54,416 nucleotides of DNA, taken from the NCBI GenBank assembly GCA_044225675.1, contig JBGAIH010000034.1, forward strand, positions 1 to 54,416, written 5' to 3'. The translations under genes and the position numbers were made by a program. The DNA comes from JACMQX01 sp044225675 (lineage in GTDB: Bacteria; Pseudomonadota; Gammaproteobacteria; Burkholderiales; Burkholderiaceae_C). This document shows, piece after piece, positions 34,524-42,515 of the stretch. Position 1 is the first letter of the stretch; each line of letters begins with the position of its first letter. The notes below the pieces were generated by a model. It saw only the letters and a program-made list of their open reading frames with translations. It made no database searches and had not been told where the DNA came from.

Positions 34524-35096
34524 TCAGAACGCGGCCGCGATGACCGGCCGGGTCGGGCCGGGATCGCGCAGATTGGCGCCCGCCATGCGCGGCGCCTCGG
34601 TGCGGGGCTGCAGCGGCACCAGGTACTGCGGCACCGGGAGCAGGACAGCAGCCTGCTGCTCGACCGGCCGGCCGCTGAGCGCCCACTCGTGGACACCGCC
34701 CACCAGCCAGGTGACCCGGCCGGTCGCATACGAGGCGAGCTGCGATTGCAGGCGCTGCGCGCGCAGGTCGCCGGGTTGGCCGACGATCACCACCTCGCGG
34801 GACAGATCGATCCCGTGGCGCGACACCAGGGCTTCCAGGTCCTTGAGGTCCTGGGCGGCCGCCAGCGCAGGTGCCGAGATGGCGCCGGGAAGGTGGCCTG
34901 AGAGGTAGTCGGCCCCGCTGCGAATGTCCACCGCCACGGCGCCCCGCATCAGCGCCGCCTGGGCGGCGTCGGCCGAGACCGTGCTCGCCTGGGCAGCCAC
35001 CACGTCCTGCGGCAGCACCGCCGGTTGCGCCACGCCGTCTGCCGATGCCAGCAAGGCGGCCAGGCTGAGGGAAATTGCGACGAACGGGTACTTCAT
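34524..35096 (-). CDS. secreted rhodanese-like protein lacking the catalytic cysteine
   Basis: A 190-residue exported protein with a signal peptide (MKYPFVAISLSLAALLASAD, cleavage after GVA). The rhodanese fold is shown by ALMRGAVAVDIRSGADYLSG, HLPGAISAPALAA and the end of the domain TWLVGGVHEWALSGRPV. At the active-site loop, where sulfurtransferases have Cys-X4-5-Arg, it reads VVIVGQPGDLRAQRLQ with no Cys, so sulfur transfer is unlikely and a binding or structural role is more probable. The C-terminal 40 residues are proline-rich. It converges with the PaaK-like gene with 2 nt between stops. Confidence 0.85.
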   Translation of the reverse strand: MKYPFVAISLSLAALLASADGVAQPAVLPQDVVAAQASTVSADAAQAALMRGAVAVDIRSGADYLSGHLPGAISAPALAAAQDLKDLEALVSRHGIDLSREVVIVGQPGDLRAQRLQSQLASYATGRVTWLVGGVHEWALSGRPVEQQAAVLLPVPQYLVPLQPRTEAPRMAGANLRDPGPTRPVIAAAF

Positions 35097-35311
35097 GGGG
35101 AGCCTCGGGAGTGAACCCGGACTGTAGGCAGCCCCGCGAACACCGTCCAATACAGTTAAGCGATGTACTAATTCCCTGGCGGCATATGACCGCAAGTCCT
35201 TGAATCACAAGGCGTTTTGCGGCAAACCCCTACGTAGTTCCCGCGATGCATGCCTGCGGGGCATGGGGCTACGATGTGCGCTCTCAAGAAACCGAACTCC
35301 AAGGAGCAATC

Positions 35312-36295
35312 ATGAAACGCCTGCTAGTTCTCGCAGCCGCCGCCGTCGCCTTCACGGCCCAGGCGCAGTCCTTCCCCGGCTCCAAACCCATCACCATCGT
35401 CGTGCCTTTCGCGGCCGGCGGCCCCACCGACCGCGTCGCCCGCGACCTGGCCGAGGCCATGCGCAAGCCGCTGGGCAATGCCAGCATCGTGATCGAGAAC
35501 GCGGCCGGCGCCGGCGGCACCATCGGCGCCACCAAGGTGGCGCGCGCGACGCCGGACGGCCACACCCTGCTGCTGCACCACATCGGCATGGCGTCCTCGC
35601 CGGCGCTGTACCGCAAGCTGCAGTACAACACCCTCAACGACTTCGAATACCTGGGCATCGTCAACGACGTGCCGATGACGCTGATCGGCAAGCCGCAACT
35701 GCCGGCCAACACCTATCGCGACTTCGAAAACTACATCCGCGCCAACGCCGGCAAGCTGAACATCGCCCACGCCGGTCTGGGCTCCGCCTCGCACCTGTGC
35801 GGCCTGATGTGGCAGGCGGCGCTCAACACCAAGGAAGCGATGACGACGATTCCGTTCGGCGGCACCGGCCCGGCCATGACCAGCCTGGTCGGCGGCCAGG
35901 TCGACGTGATGTGCGACCAGACCACCAACACCACCGGCCAGATCGAGGCGGGCCGCGTCAAGGCCTTTGCCGTGACCACGGCCAAGCCCCTGAGCGGCAA
36001 CAAGCTGCTCAAGGACTACCCGACCCTGCAGGAAATGGGTCTCAAGGGCTTCAACCTGACGATCTGGCATGGCCTGTACGCCCCCAAGGGCACGCCGGCG
36101 CCGGTGCTGGCCCAGCTGAATTCGGCGCTCAAGGTGGCGCTCAAGGACCCCGAGTTCGTCAAGAAGCAGGAAGGCCTGGGCGCCGTGGTGGCCACCGATG
36201 GCCGCATCGAGCCCGCTGCCCACAAGGCCTTCGTGGCCGCCGAAATCGCCAAGCTCAAGCCGGTGATCGAAGCCGCCGGCAAGTACGCCGACTGA
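35312..36295 (+). CDS. Bug/TctC-family tripartite tricarboxylate receptor protein
   Basis: A 327-residue periplasmic receptor. The start at 35312 has AAGGAG seven bases upstream and a short signal peptide (KRLLVLAAAAVAFTAQA). Typical Bug motifs: PITIVVPFAAGGPTDRVARD, IENAAGAGGTIGATKVARA, YDFEN-like NTYRDFENYIRA and HGLYAPKGTPAPVLAQLNSA. It would bind an organic acid for a TctAB importer encoded elsewhere, as is usual for the large Bug families of Burkholderiales. A strong terminator follows it, so it is monocistronic. Confidence 0.94.
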   Translation: MKRLLVLAAAAVAFTAQAQSFPGSKPITIVVPFAAGGPTDRVARDLAEAMRKPLGNASIVIENAAGAGGTIGATKVARATPDGHTLLLHHIGMASSPALYRKLQYNTLNDFEYLGIVNDVPMTLIGKPQLPANTYRDFENYIRANAGKLNIAHAGLGSASHLCGLMWQAALNTKEAMTTIPFGGTGPAMTSLVGGQVDVMCDQTTNTTGQIEAGRVKAFAVTTAKPLSGNKLLKDYPTLQEMGLKGFNLTIWHGLYAPKGTPAPVLAQLNSALKVALKDPEFVKKQEGLGAVVATDGRIEPAAHKAFVAAEIAKLKPVIEAAGKYAD

Positions 36296-36361
36296 CCGGA
36301 TCCTCCAGACGCTCCTGCGCACTCCGTACGAGCGGGCGCGGCCCGGCCGCGTCTTTTCCCT

Positions 36362-36388
36362 CGCCCTGCCCTGCAGGGCGTTTTTTTT
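36362..36388 (+). terminator. Rho-independent terminator after the first Bug gene
   Basis: CGCCCT and AGGGCG pair around a 7-nt loop and are followed by eight T residues (36381-36388). It lies 66 nt after the stop of the receptor gene. Confidence 0.85.
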
Positions 36389-36461
36389 GGGCGTCGCCGA
36401 GCGACAGGTGACTCGGGTTATCCCACTCGCGCGCCGACCCCATCGGCGGTACAAACTGCGC

Positions 36462-36863
36462 ATGCCCGCTCTGCGCATCGTCGACTCCATCACCCAGCTG
36501 GGCCCGCAGGATGCCGGGTGCATCGCGGTGAGCGGCTCCCACGGGGGTCTGAGTTCGGCGCGCTATGCGCTTGCGGCAAGGCCGCTGCTCAGCGTCTTCA
36601 ATGACGCGGGTGTCGGAAAGGACGCGGCGGGTCTCGCGGCGCTGGACTTCCTGCTGGCCCATGGCCTGGCCGCCTGCACGGTCTCGCATGCGAGTGCCCG
36701 CATCGGGGAGGCGCAAAGCACGCTGGACGAGGGCGTGGTCAGCCATGCGAACGCGCCCGCGCTCCGGTTGGGTGCGCGCCCGGGCCTGGCCTGCCGCCAG
36801 CTGGTCGACCTGCTCGGGGCTCACCGCGCCGATGCACCTGCCGTCACTGAAACCCCGCTCTGA
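36462..36863 (+). CDS. small protein of unknown function preceding a Bug receptor
   Basis: A 133-residue cytoplasmic protein without signal peptide or membrane segment. Distinctive segments are GCIAVSGSHGGLSSARYALA, LLSVFNDAGVGKDAAGLAAL, HGLAACTVSHASARIGEAQS and GVVSHANAPALRLGARPGLA. The repeated Gly/Ser/His turns look like an alpha/beta fold with a ligand pocket, but I recognise no named family. An upstream GTG/ATG start at 36387 is possible, but would lie within the terminator tail. It is 18 nt before the second Bug receptor, so the two form an operon and may act on the same compound. Confidence 0.75.
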   Translation: MPALRIVDSITQLGPQDAGCIAVSGSHGGLSSARYALAARPLLSVFNDAGVGKDAAGLAALDFLLAHGLAACTVSHASARIGEAQSTLDEGVVSHANAPALRLGARPGLACRQLVDLLGAHRADAPAVTETPL

Positions 36864-36881
36864 AAATTTCCAGGAGGACCC

Positions 36882-37892
36882 ATGCCATCGTTCCATTTCA
36901 ACCGTCGACAGGCGCTCGGCGCTGCTGCAGCCACCGTGGCGGCGCTCGCTCTGGCCGGGCCCGCCCATGCGCAGGGCGCCTGGCCCACCAAGCCGGTGCG
37001 CATCGTCGTTCCCTTCGCGCCCGGCGGCACGACCGACCTGCTGGCGCGCGCGGTGGCGACAGAGCTGTCGCGGGCCTTCGGCCAGCAGTTCGTGGTCGAC
37101 AACCGCGCGGGCGCCGGGGGCAACATCGGCGCGGACATCGTGGCCAAGTCCGCGCCCGATGGCTACACCCTGCTGATGGGCACGGTGGGCACGCAGAGCA
37201 TCAACAAGTGGCTCTACACGCGCATGCCCTTCGACCCGCAGAAGGACTTCACCCCGATCACCCTCGTGGCGGGCGTTCCGAACGTGATGGTCGTCAATGC
37301 CGAGAAGGCCAAGGCCGCCGGCATCAACAGCGTGGCCGACTTCATCCGCGTGGCCAAGGCCAACCCCGGCAAGCTCAACATGGCGTCGAGCGGCAACGGC
37401 ACGTCCATCCATCTGGCCGGCGAGCTGTTCAAGTCGATGACGGGCACCTACATGACGCACTTCCCGTTCAGCGGCTCGGGGCCGGCATTGCTGAGTCTCG
37501 TCGGCGGCGACATGGATGTCATGTTCGACAACCTGCCTTCGTCGATGCAACTGATCAAGTCAGGCAAGCTCAAGGCACTCGCCGTGACGAGCGCGCAGCC
37601 TTCGGCGGCCCTGCCCGACGTGCCTACCGTGGAAGAGGCGGGCAAGCTCAAGGGCTTCGACGCCACCTCCTGGTTCGGACTGCTCGGGCCTGCGGGCCTG
37701 TCGCCCGAGATCGCAAGCCGCATCCAGCAGGAGGTCGCCAAGTCGCTGGCCACTCCGGTGATGAAGGAAAAGCTGCTCGCCCAGGGCGCCATTCCGAGCG
37801 GCAACACGCCCGCGCAGTTCGCACAGCTGATCGACGCCGAACTCAAGAAGTGGCAGCCGGTCGTCAAGGCGTCCGGCGCGAAGGTCGACTGA
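36882..37892 (+). CDS. Bug/TctC-family tripartite tricarboxylate receptor protein
   Basis: A 336-residue receptor with an AGGAGGACCC ribosome-binding site. The signal peptide begins FNRRQALGAAAATVAALALA, with a twin-arginine that may route it through Tat. Family motifs: PVRIVVPFAPGGTTDLLARA, VDNRAGAGGNIGADIVAKSA and HFPFSGSGPALLSLVGGDMD. It differs from the other receptor in the window in most positions, so it is a separate paralogue with its own ligand. It is co-oriented and 18 nt from the small unknown gene, and converges with the DUF1840 gene. Confidence 0.94.
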   Translation: MPSFHFNRRQALGAAAATVAALALAGPAHAQGAWPTKPVRIVVPFAPGGTTDLLARAVATELSRAFGQQFVVDNRAGAGGNIGADIVAKSAPDGYTLLMGTVGTQSINKWLYTRMPFDPQKDFTPITLVAGVPNVMVVNAEKAKAAGINSVADFIRVAKANPGKLNMASSGNGTSIHLAGELFKSMTGTYMTHFPFSGSGPALLSLVGGDMDVMFDNLPSSMQLIKSGKLKALAVTSAQPSAALPDVPTVEEAGKLKGFDATSWFGLLGPAGLSPEIASRIQQEVAKSLATPVMKEKLLAQGAIPSGNTPAQFAQLIDAELKKWQPVVKASGAKVD

Positions 37893-37941
37893 GCAGTTCG
37901 CAAGCCGCCGGGCCGCTGAGGTTGCGGCGGTCCCAGCCGAC

Positions 37942-38274
37942 TCAGGGCGGGTCTGCGCCCCAGACGATGTCCTTGCCTTCCTTCTGCGAGCGGCGCATCA
38001 GGTCCAGAAAGGGCACGGCGCGCTGGCGCAGGGACACGCCTTCGGCCTGGAGCGGCTTGTCGCCTCGCGCAGCGGCCTCCTCTGCAGCCGCCTTCTGATC
38101 GGCGTCGTCCTTGGCAATGGCCGACTCCAGTGCGGCAATGGCCGCCGGAATCTGCGCGGCCTCGATGATGCCCTGCGGTCCGGCGTCCTTGCCCAGGATG
38201 CCCAGCACCTGACGCCCATTGGCCTCGAGCATGATGACGTCGCCCGCCGCCTTGGATCTGAATTTGTAGAGCAT
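37942..38274 (-). CDS. DUF1840 family protein
   Basis: A 110-residue cytoplasmic protein starting MLYKFRSKAAGDVIMLEANG and ending EGKDIVWGADPP, the hallmarks of DUF1840, a family largely confined to betaproteobacteria. The middle is an acidic/alanine-rich helix that may be a coiled coil. Its function is unknown. It starts 12 nt after the cyclopropane synthase stop and is probably cotranscribed with it. Confidence 0.9.
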   Translation of the reverse strand: MLYKFRSKAAGDVIMLEANGRQVLGILGKDAGPQGIIEAAQIPAAIAALESAIAKDDADQKAAAEEAAARGDKPLQAEGVSLRQRAVPFLDLMRRSQKEGKDIVWGADPP

Positions 38275-38286
38275 GCGCGCGGTCCT

Positions 38287-39564
38287 TCAAGGTTGATAGA
38301 TGTAGCTTCGATTGAACGGGAAGCCCGACTGGGCGCCCCGCATGGGTCCATTGTCCACCTGCCCGCTCGGACGGGCGGCAAGTATCTGGTGCAGGGAGAT
38401 CCAGCCGTGCTCGAAGCTCATGGCACTTCCCGCCAGATAGAGGCGATAGGCCCGCAGGATGCGGGCTGCCCGGTGCGTGTCACTGGTGGACGACAGAATG
38501 CGCGCCGCCTCGCCCAGCCGCGACTCGAGTGCGTCCGACCAGGCCCACAGCGTGCGCGCATAGTGTGGCCGCAGGTTCTCGACGTCGACCATCTCCAGAT
38601 CGGCCGCGGCCATGTCGCGCAGCACGTGGCTCACGTGCAGCAGCTCGCCGCCCGGAAAGATGTACTTCTCGATGAAGTCGCCCATGCCCGCGCCGAGCTG
38701 CGCATTGGCCAGCCCGCCGGCGGTGATGCCGTGGTTCATGACGAGGCCGCCGGGCTTGAGCAGCCGGCTGATCTTTCCGAAGTAGGCCGGCATGTTGGCA
38801 TGGCCCACATGCTCGAACATGCCGACCGAGGCGATCTTGTCGAACTGGGTCGACTCGTCCAGTTCGCGGTAGTCCCGCAGCTCGATCCGCACCCGCCCGC
38901 CCAGGCCGCGTTCGTCGATGAGCCGCTGCACGTGCGCGTGCTGGTTGCGTGACAGGGTGATGCCGGTGGCATCGACGCCGTACCTCTCGGCCGCCCACAG
39001 CAGCAGGCCGCCCCAGCCGGCGCCGATGTCGAGGAAACGCTCGCCTTCGCGCAGCATCAGCTTGCGGCAGATGTGGTCGAGCTTGGCCTGCTGGGCCTGC
39101 GCCAGCGTCATGCCCGCGTCCGCATAGTAGGCGCACGAGTAGACGCGCAGCGGATCGAGCCACAGCGCATAGAAGTCGTCGGAGACGTCGTAGTGAAACT
39201 GGATCTGCGCGGCGTCGCGGTGCAGCGTGTGGGAGAGCATCGACCGGGCGCGGCGCGACAGATGGTCCCACCAGCGCGTGTCGGTGCGCGCCGGATTGCC
39301 GGGCAGCAGCGCGGAGGCCACGTCCATGAGTTCTCGCATGCCGCCGTCGATGTGGACGGAGCCTTCGACGAAGGCTTCCCCGATGGCGCCGATCTGGCCA
39401 GCCGCCAGCATGGCCACGGGCGACCAGTCGGAGAAAGCCAGGGTGACGTGCGCCTCGGACGCACCCACCACCTGCCCGCCAGGCAATTGCAGGCGCAAGG
39501 GCACGGGCAGTTCGGCAAGACGCGCCTCGATCCGCCGTACCAGGGGATTGATCGAGATGTCCAT
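38287..39564 (-). CDS. cfa: cyclopropane-fatty-acyl-phospholipid synthase family methyltransferase
   Basis: A 425-residue SAM-dependent methyltransferase. The SAM-binding motif LDIGAGWGGLLLWAAERYGV is near residues 172-191, followed by GITLSRNQHAHVQRLI, the acidic KIASVGMFEHVGHANM and LLKPGGLVMNHGI. The N-terminal part (EAFVEGSVHIDGG) is the phospholipid-contacting region of Cfa proteins. The C-terminus includes YRLYLAGSAMSFEHGWISLH, typical of the family. It adds a methylene to unsaturated acyl chains, or a related modification, at the membrane. It is transcribed away from the aromatic-catabolism operon. Confidence 0.92.
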   Translation of the reverse strand: MDISINPLVRRIEARLAELPVPLRLQLPGGQVVGASEAHVTLAFSDWSPVAMLAAGQIGAIGEAFVEGSVHIDGGMRELMDVASALLPGNPARTDTRWWDHLSRRARSMLSHTLHRDAAQIQFHYDVSDDFYALWLDPLRVYSCAYYADAGMTLAQAQQAKLDHICRKLMLREGERFLDIGAGWGGLLLWAAERYGVDATGITLSRNQHAHVQRLIDERGLGGRVRIELRDYRELDESTQFDKIASVGMFEHVGHANMPAYFGKISRLLKPGGLVMNHGITAGGLANAQLGAGMGDFIEKYIFPGGELLHVSHVLRDMAAADLEMVDVENLRPHYARTLWAWSDALESRLGEAARILSSTSDTHRAARILRAYRLYLAGSAMSFEHGWISLHQILAARPSGQVDNGPMRGAQSGFPFNRSYIYQP

Positions 39565-39642
39565 GCCCAAATCTTGGTCAATTCAAAAGCGGCCGTCAAT
39601 GCGCTGGCGCACAGACCGCGACGCCGGCGCGGGTAGACGCTG

Positions 39643-39670
39643 TTGACAACATTTCGTTTAGGCCTAAACT
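39643..39670 (+). promoter_or_regulatory. putative promoter of the aromatic-CoA operon
   Basis: TTGACA at 39643-39648, a 16-bp spacer and TAAACT at 39665-39670 form a good sigma-70-like promoter. Initiation would fall about 7 nt on, at or right next to the ATG at 39679, so the transcript may be leaderless; no ribosome-binding site precedes that ATG. Confidence 0.55.
39656..39669. promoter_or_regulatory. perfect 14-bp palindrome, likely operator of the operon's MarR regulator
   Basis: GTTTAGGCCTAAAC is fully self-complementary and overlaps the spacer and -10 of the putative promoter. The operon encodes its own MarR-family repressor as second gene, and MarR proteins bind palindromes of about this size. 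Confidence 0.6.
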
Positions 39671-39678
39671 ATTTCTCC

Positions 39679-42027
39679 ATGAATATCCTCTGCATCGGCG
39701 GTGGTCCGGCCGGCCTGTATTTCGCGCTGCTCATGAAGCTGCGCCAGCCGGCGTCCCGCATCGTCGTCGTGGAACGCAACCGCCCGTTTGATACTTTCGG
39801 CTGGGGCGTGGTGCTTTCGGACCAGACGCTGGGCAATCTGCGCGCAGCCGACGCACCGAGCGCCCGGCTGATCGGCGATGCCTTCAATCACTGGGACGAC
39901 ATCGAGGTGTTCTTCAAGGGCCGCAGCGTGCGCTCGGGTGGCCACGGCTTCTGCGGCATCGGCCGCAAGAAGCTGCTCAACATCCTGCAGGACCGGTGCC
40001 TGGCGCTGGGTGTGGAACTGGTGTTTGAAACCGACGTGAGCGACGATCAGGCGCTGGCAGCCCAGTATGGCGCCGACATCGTGATCGCGAGCGACGGCCT
40101 CAACAGCCGCATCCGCACCCGGTACGCGGCGACCTTCCAGCCCGACATCGACCTGCGCCAATGCCGCTTCGTGTGGCTCGGCACGCGCAAGACCTTCGAC
40201 GCTTTTACCTTTGCTTTCGAAAAGACGGAGCATGGCTGGTTCCAGGCCCATGCCTACAAGTTCGATGCCGAGACCTCCACCTTCATCGTGGAGACGCCCG
40301 AGAGCGTGTGGAAGGCGCATGGCCTGGACGCCATGCCGCAGGAAGACGCCATTGCGTTCTGCGAGCGCCTGTTCGCGCGCTATCTGGACGGGCACCCTCT
40401 GATCAGCAACGCGTCCCATCTGCGCGGCTCGGCGATCTGGATCCGGTTTCCGCGCGTGGTCTGCAAGACCTGGGTGCATCGCGAGACGATCGGTGGCCGG
40501 CAGGTGCCCATCGTCCTGATGGGCGATGCGGCGCACACCGCGCACTTCTCGATCGGCAGCGGCACCAAGCTGGCGCTGGAGGATGCGATCGATCTGGCCC
40601 GGGAGTTCGATGCCGGCAAGGGGCTGGACGAGGTGCTGGACGCCTACGAGGCCCGGCGCAGCGTCGAGGTGCTGAAGATCCAGAACGCCGCGCGCAACTC
40701 GACCGAGTGGTTCGAGAACGTCGAGCGCTACAGCGGCATGGAGATCGAGCAGTTCGCCTACTCGCTGCTGACCCGCTCGCAGCGCATCAGCCACGAGAAC
40801 CTGCGGCTGCGCGATGCGCGCTGGCTGGAGGGCTACGAAGCCTGGCTGTCGGGGGGCAAGGCACAGCCGCCGATGCTGCTGCCGCTGACCGCCCGGGGCG
40901 TGACGCTCAAGAACCGTATCGTGGTCTCGCCCATGGCCACCTACAGCGCCGTGGAGGGCGTGCCGCAGGATTTCCACCTGGTGCATCTGGGCGCACGCGC
41001 ACTCGGCGGCGCCGCGCTGGTGTTCGTGGAGATGACGAGCCCGACGCCGGAAGGCCGGATCACGCCCGGCTGCCCCGGCTTGTGGAACGACACGCAACAG
41101 GCCGCCTTCGAACGCATCGTGGCGTTCGTGCACGGCCAGAGCAGCGCGAAGATCGGACTGCAACTGGGCCACAGCGGCCCCAAGGGATCGACGCAGCGCG
41201 GCTGGGAAGAAACGGATGCGCCCCTCGCGAGCGCCGACGGCCGTCCCGGCAGCCCACCCAACTGGCCTCTGCTGGCGGCCAGCGCAGTGCCCTATGGTGA
41301 GCAGAACCAGACCCCATCGGCCATGACGCGCGAGGACATGGACCGTGTGCGTGACGCTTTTGTGCAGGCGACGCGGCGGGCGGCGGAAGCCGGCTTCGAC
41401 TGGCTTGAGCTTCACTGTGCCCACGGCTACCTGCTGTCGAGCTTCATCACGCCGCTGACGAACCGTCGCACGGACGCCTACGGCGGTGAGGTCGCCAACC
41501 GTTGCCGCTACCCGCTGGAGGTCTTCGCCGCCATGCGGGCGGCCTGGCCGCAGGACCGGCCGATGAGTGTGCGCATCTCGGCCCACGACTGGGCACCCGG
41601 CGGCAACACGGCGGATGACGCGATCGACATCGCGCGGCTCTTCAAGGAAGCCGGCTGCGACTTCATCGACGTGTCGTCCGGACAGACCACGCGCGACGCG
41701 CGTCCGGTCTATGGCCGCATGTACCAGACCCCCTTTTCCGACCGGATCCGCAATGAGGCGGGCATCCGCACGATCGCCGTGGGCGCGATTTCAGAGGCGG
41801 ACCATGCCAACAGCATCATCGCCGCCGGCCGTGCCGATCTGTGCGCCATTGCGCGGCCGCATCTGGCCGATCCGGCGTGGACGCTGCATGAAGCGGCCCG
41901 GCTGCAGAGCCGGGCCGTCGAATGGCCGCGCCAGTACCTCAGCGGCCGCGACCAGCTCTACCGTGAGCTGGCCCGGGCACGCGACATGACCGTCACGGTG
42001 CAACCGGCCGCCGCCGGAACGGAGTAG
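39679..42027 (+). CDS. fused flavoprotein monooxygenase/Old-Yellow-Enzyme: 2-aminobenzoyl-CoA monooxygenase/reductase or salicylyl-CoA 5-hydroxylase
   Basis: A 782-residue two-domain flavoenzyme. The N-terminal half (1 to about 385) is a salicylate-hydroxylase-like monooxygenase: FAD motif CIGGGPAGLYFALL, GWGVVLSDQTLGNLRAADAP and GDAAHTAHFSIGSGTKLALE near residue 282. The second half (about 395-770) is an Old-Yellow-Enzyme/NADH:flavin oxidoreductase barrel, with PLTARGVTLKNRIVVSPMAT and the His-containing LHCAHGYLLSSFITPLTNRR. This fusion is known from Azoarcus 2-aminobenzoyl-CoA monooxygenase/reductase, which hydroxylates and then hydrogenates the ring, and from salicylyl-CoA 5-hydroxylases. 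Downstream hydratase, dehydrogenase, CoA-ligase and Rid genes favour the 2-aminobenzoate pathway. Confidence 0.92.
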   Translation: MNILCIGGGPAGLYFALLMKLRQPASRIVVVERNRPFDTFGWGVVLSDQTLGNLRAADAPSARLIGDAFNHWDDIEVFFKGRSVRSGGHGFCGIGRKKLLNILQDRCLALGVELVFETDVSDDQALAAQYGADIVIASDGLNSRIRTRYAATFQPDIDLRQCRFVWLGTRKTFDAFTFAFEKTEHGWFQAHAYKFDAETSTFIVETPESVWKAHGLDAMPQEDAIAFCERLFARYLDGHPLISNASHLRGSAIWIRFPRVVCKTWVHRETIGGRQVPIVLMGDAAHTAHFSIGSGTKLALEDAIDLAREFDAGKGLDEVLDAYEARRSVEVLKIQNAARNSTEWFENVERYSGMEIEQFAYSLLTRSQRISHENLRLRDARWLEGYEAWLSGGKAQPPMLLPLTARGVTLKNRIVVSPMATYSAVEGVPQDFHLVHLGARALGGAALVFVEMTSPTPEGRITPGCPGLWNDTQQAAFERIVAFVHGQSSAKIGLQLGHSGPKGSTQRGWEETDAPLASADGRPGSPPNWPLLAASAVPYGEQNQTPSAMTREDMDRVRDAFVQATRRAAEAGFDWLELHCAHGYLLSSFITPLTNRRTDAYGGEVANRCRYPLEVFAAMRAAWPQDRPMSVRISAHDWAPGGNTADDAIDIARLFKEAGCDFIDVSSGQTTRDARPVYGRMYQTPFSDRIRNEAGIRTIAVGAISEADHANSIIAAGRADLCAIARPHLADPAWTLHEAARLQSRAVEWPRQYLSGRDQLYRELARARDMTVTVQPAAAGTE

Positions 42028-42029
42028 TG

Positions 42030-42515
42030 ATGGACCTTGAAGCCCGCGCCCACAGCGAACACCCGGAGGCGCTTCGCCTCTGGCTGCGCCTGCTCACCTG
42101 TACGCAGCTCATCGAAAAGCGCGTGCGAAGCGGCCTGCGCGAGCAGTTCGACACCACGCTGCCCCGCTTTGACCTGATGGCCCAGCTCGAGCGCAGCCCT
42201 GAAGGTCTCAAGATGAACGAGCTGTCGCGCCGCATGATGGTGACCGGCGGCAATGTGACGGGCATCACCGATCAGCTGGTTGCGGAAGGTCTGGTGGAGC
42301 GGGTCGACGTCGAAGGCGACCGCCGCGCCTGGCGCGTGCGCCTCACGGCGCGCGGCCGGCGGATGTTCAACGACATGGCAGCGCAGCACGAGGCCTGGAT
42401 CGTCGAGGCCTTCGAAGGTCTGGGCGAGCGGGACATGGCGACGCTGCACCGTCTGCTCGGCAAGGTCAAGGAACACACACAGCAGGCGCATGCGCCATCC
42501 ACGGAGACTCCATGA
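42030..42515 (+). CDS. MarR-family transcriptional regulator
   Basis: A 161-residue winged-helix regulator. The DNA-binding region is KMNELSRRMMVTGGNVTGIT with the wing VERVDVEGDRRAWRVRLTAR, and the ends are dimerisation helices. In similar clusters the regulator responds to an aryl-CoA thioester and derepresses the operon. The ATG at 42030 has GGAG five bases upstream; a GTG at 42027 overlaps the previous stop. Its stop overlaps the hydratase start by ATGA. Confidence 0.92.
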   Translation: MDLEARAHSEHPEALRLWLRLLTCTQLIEKRVRSGLREQFDTTLPRFDLMAQLERSPEGLKMNELSRRMMVTGGNVTGITDQLVAEGLVERVDVEGDRRAWRVRLTARGRRMFNDMAAQHEAWIVEAFEGLGERDMATLHRLLGKVKEHTQQAHAPSTETP

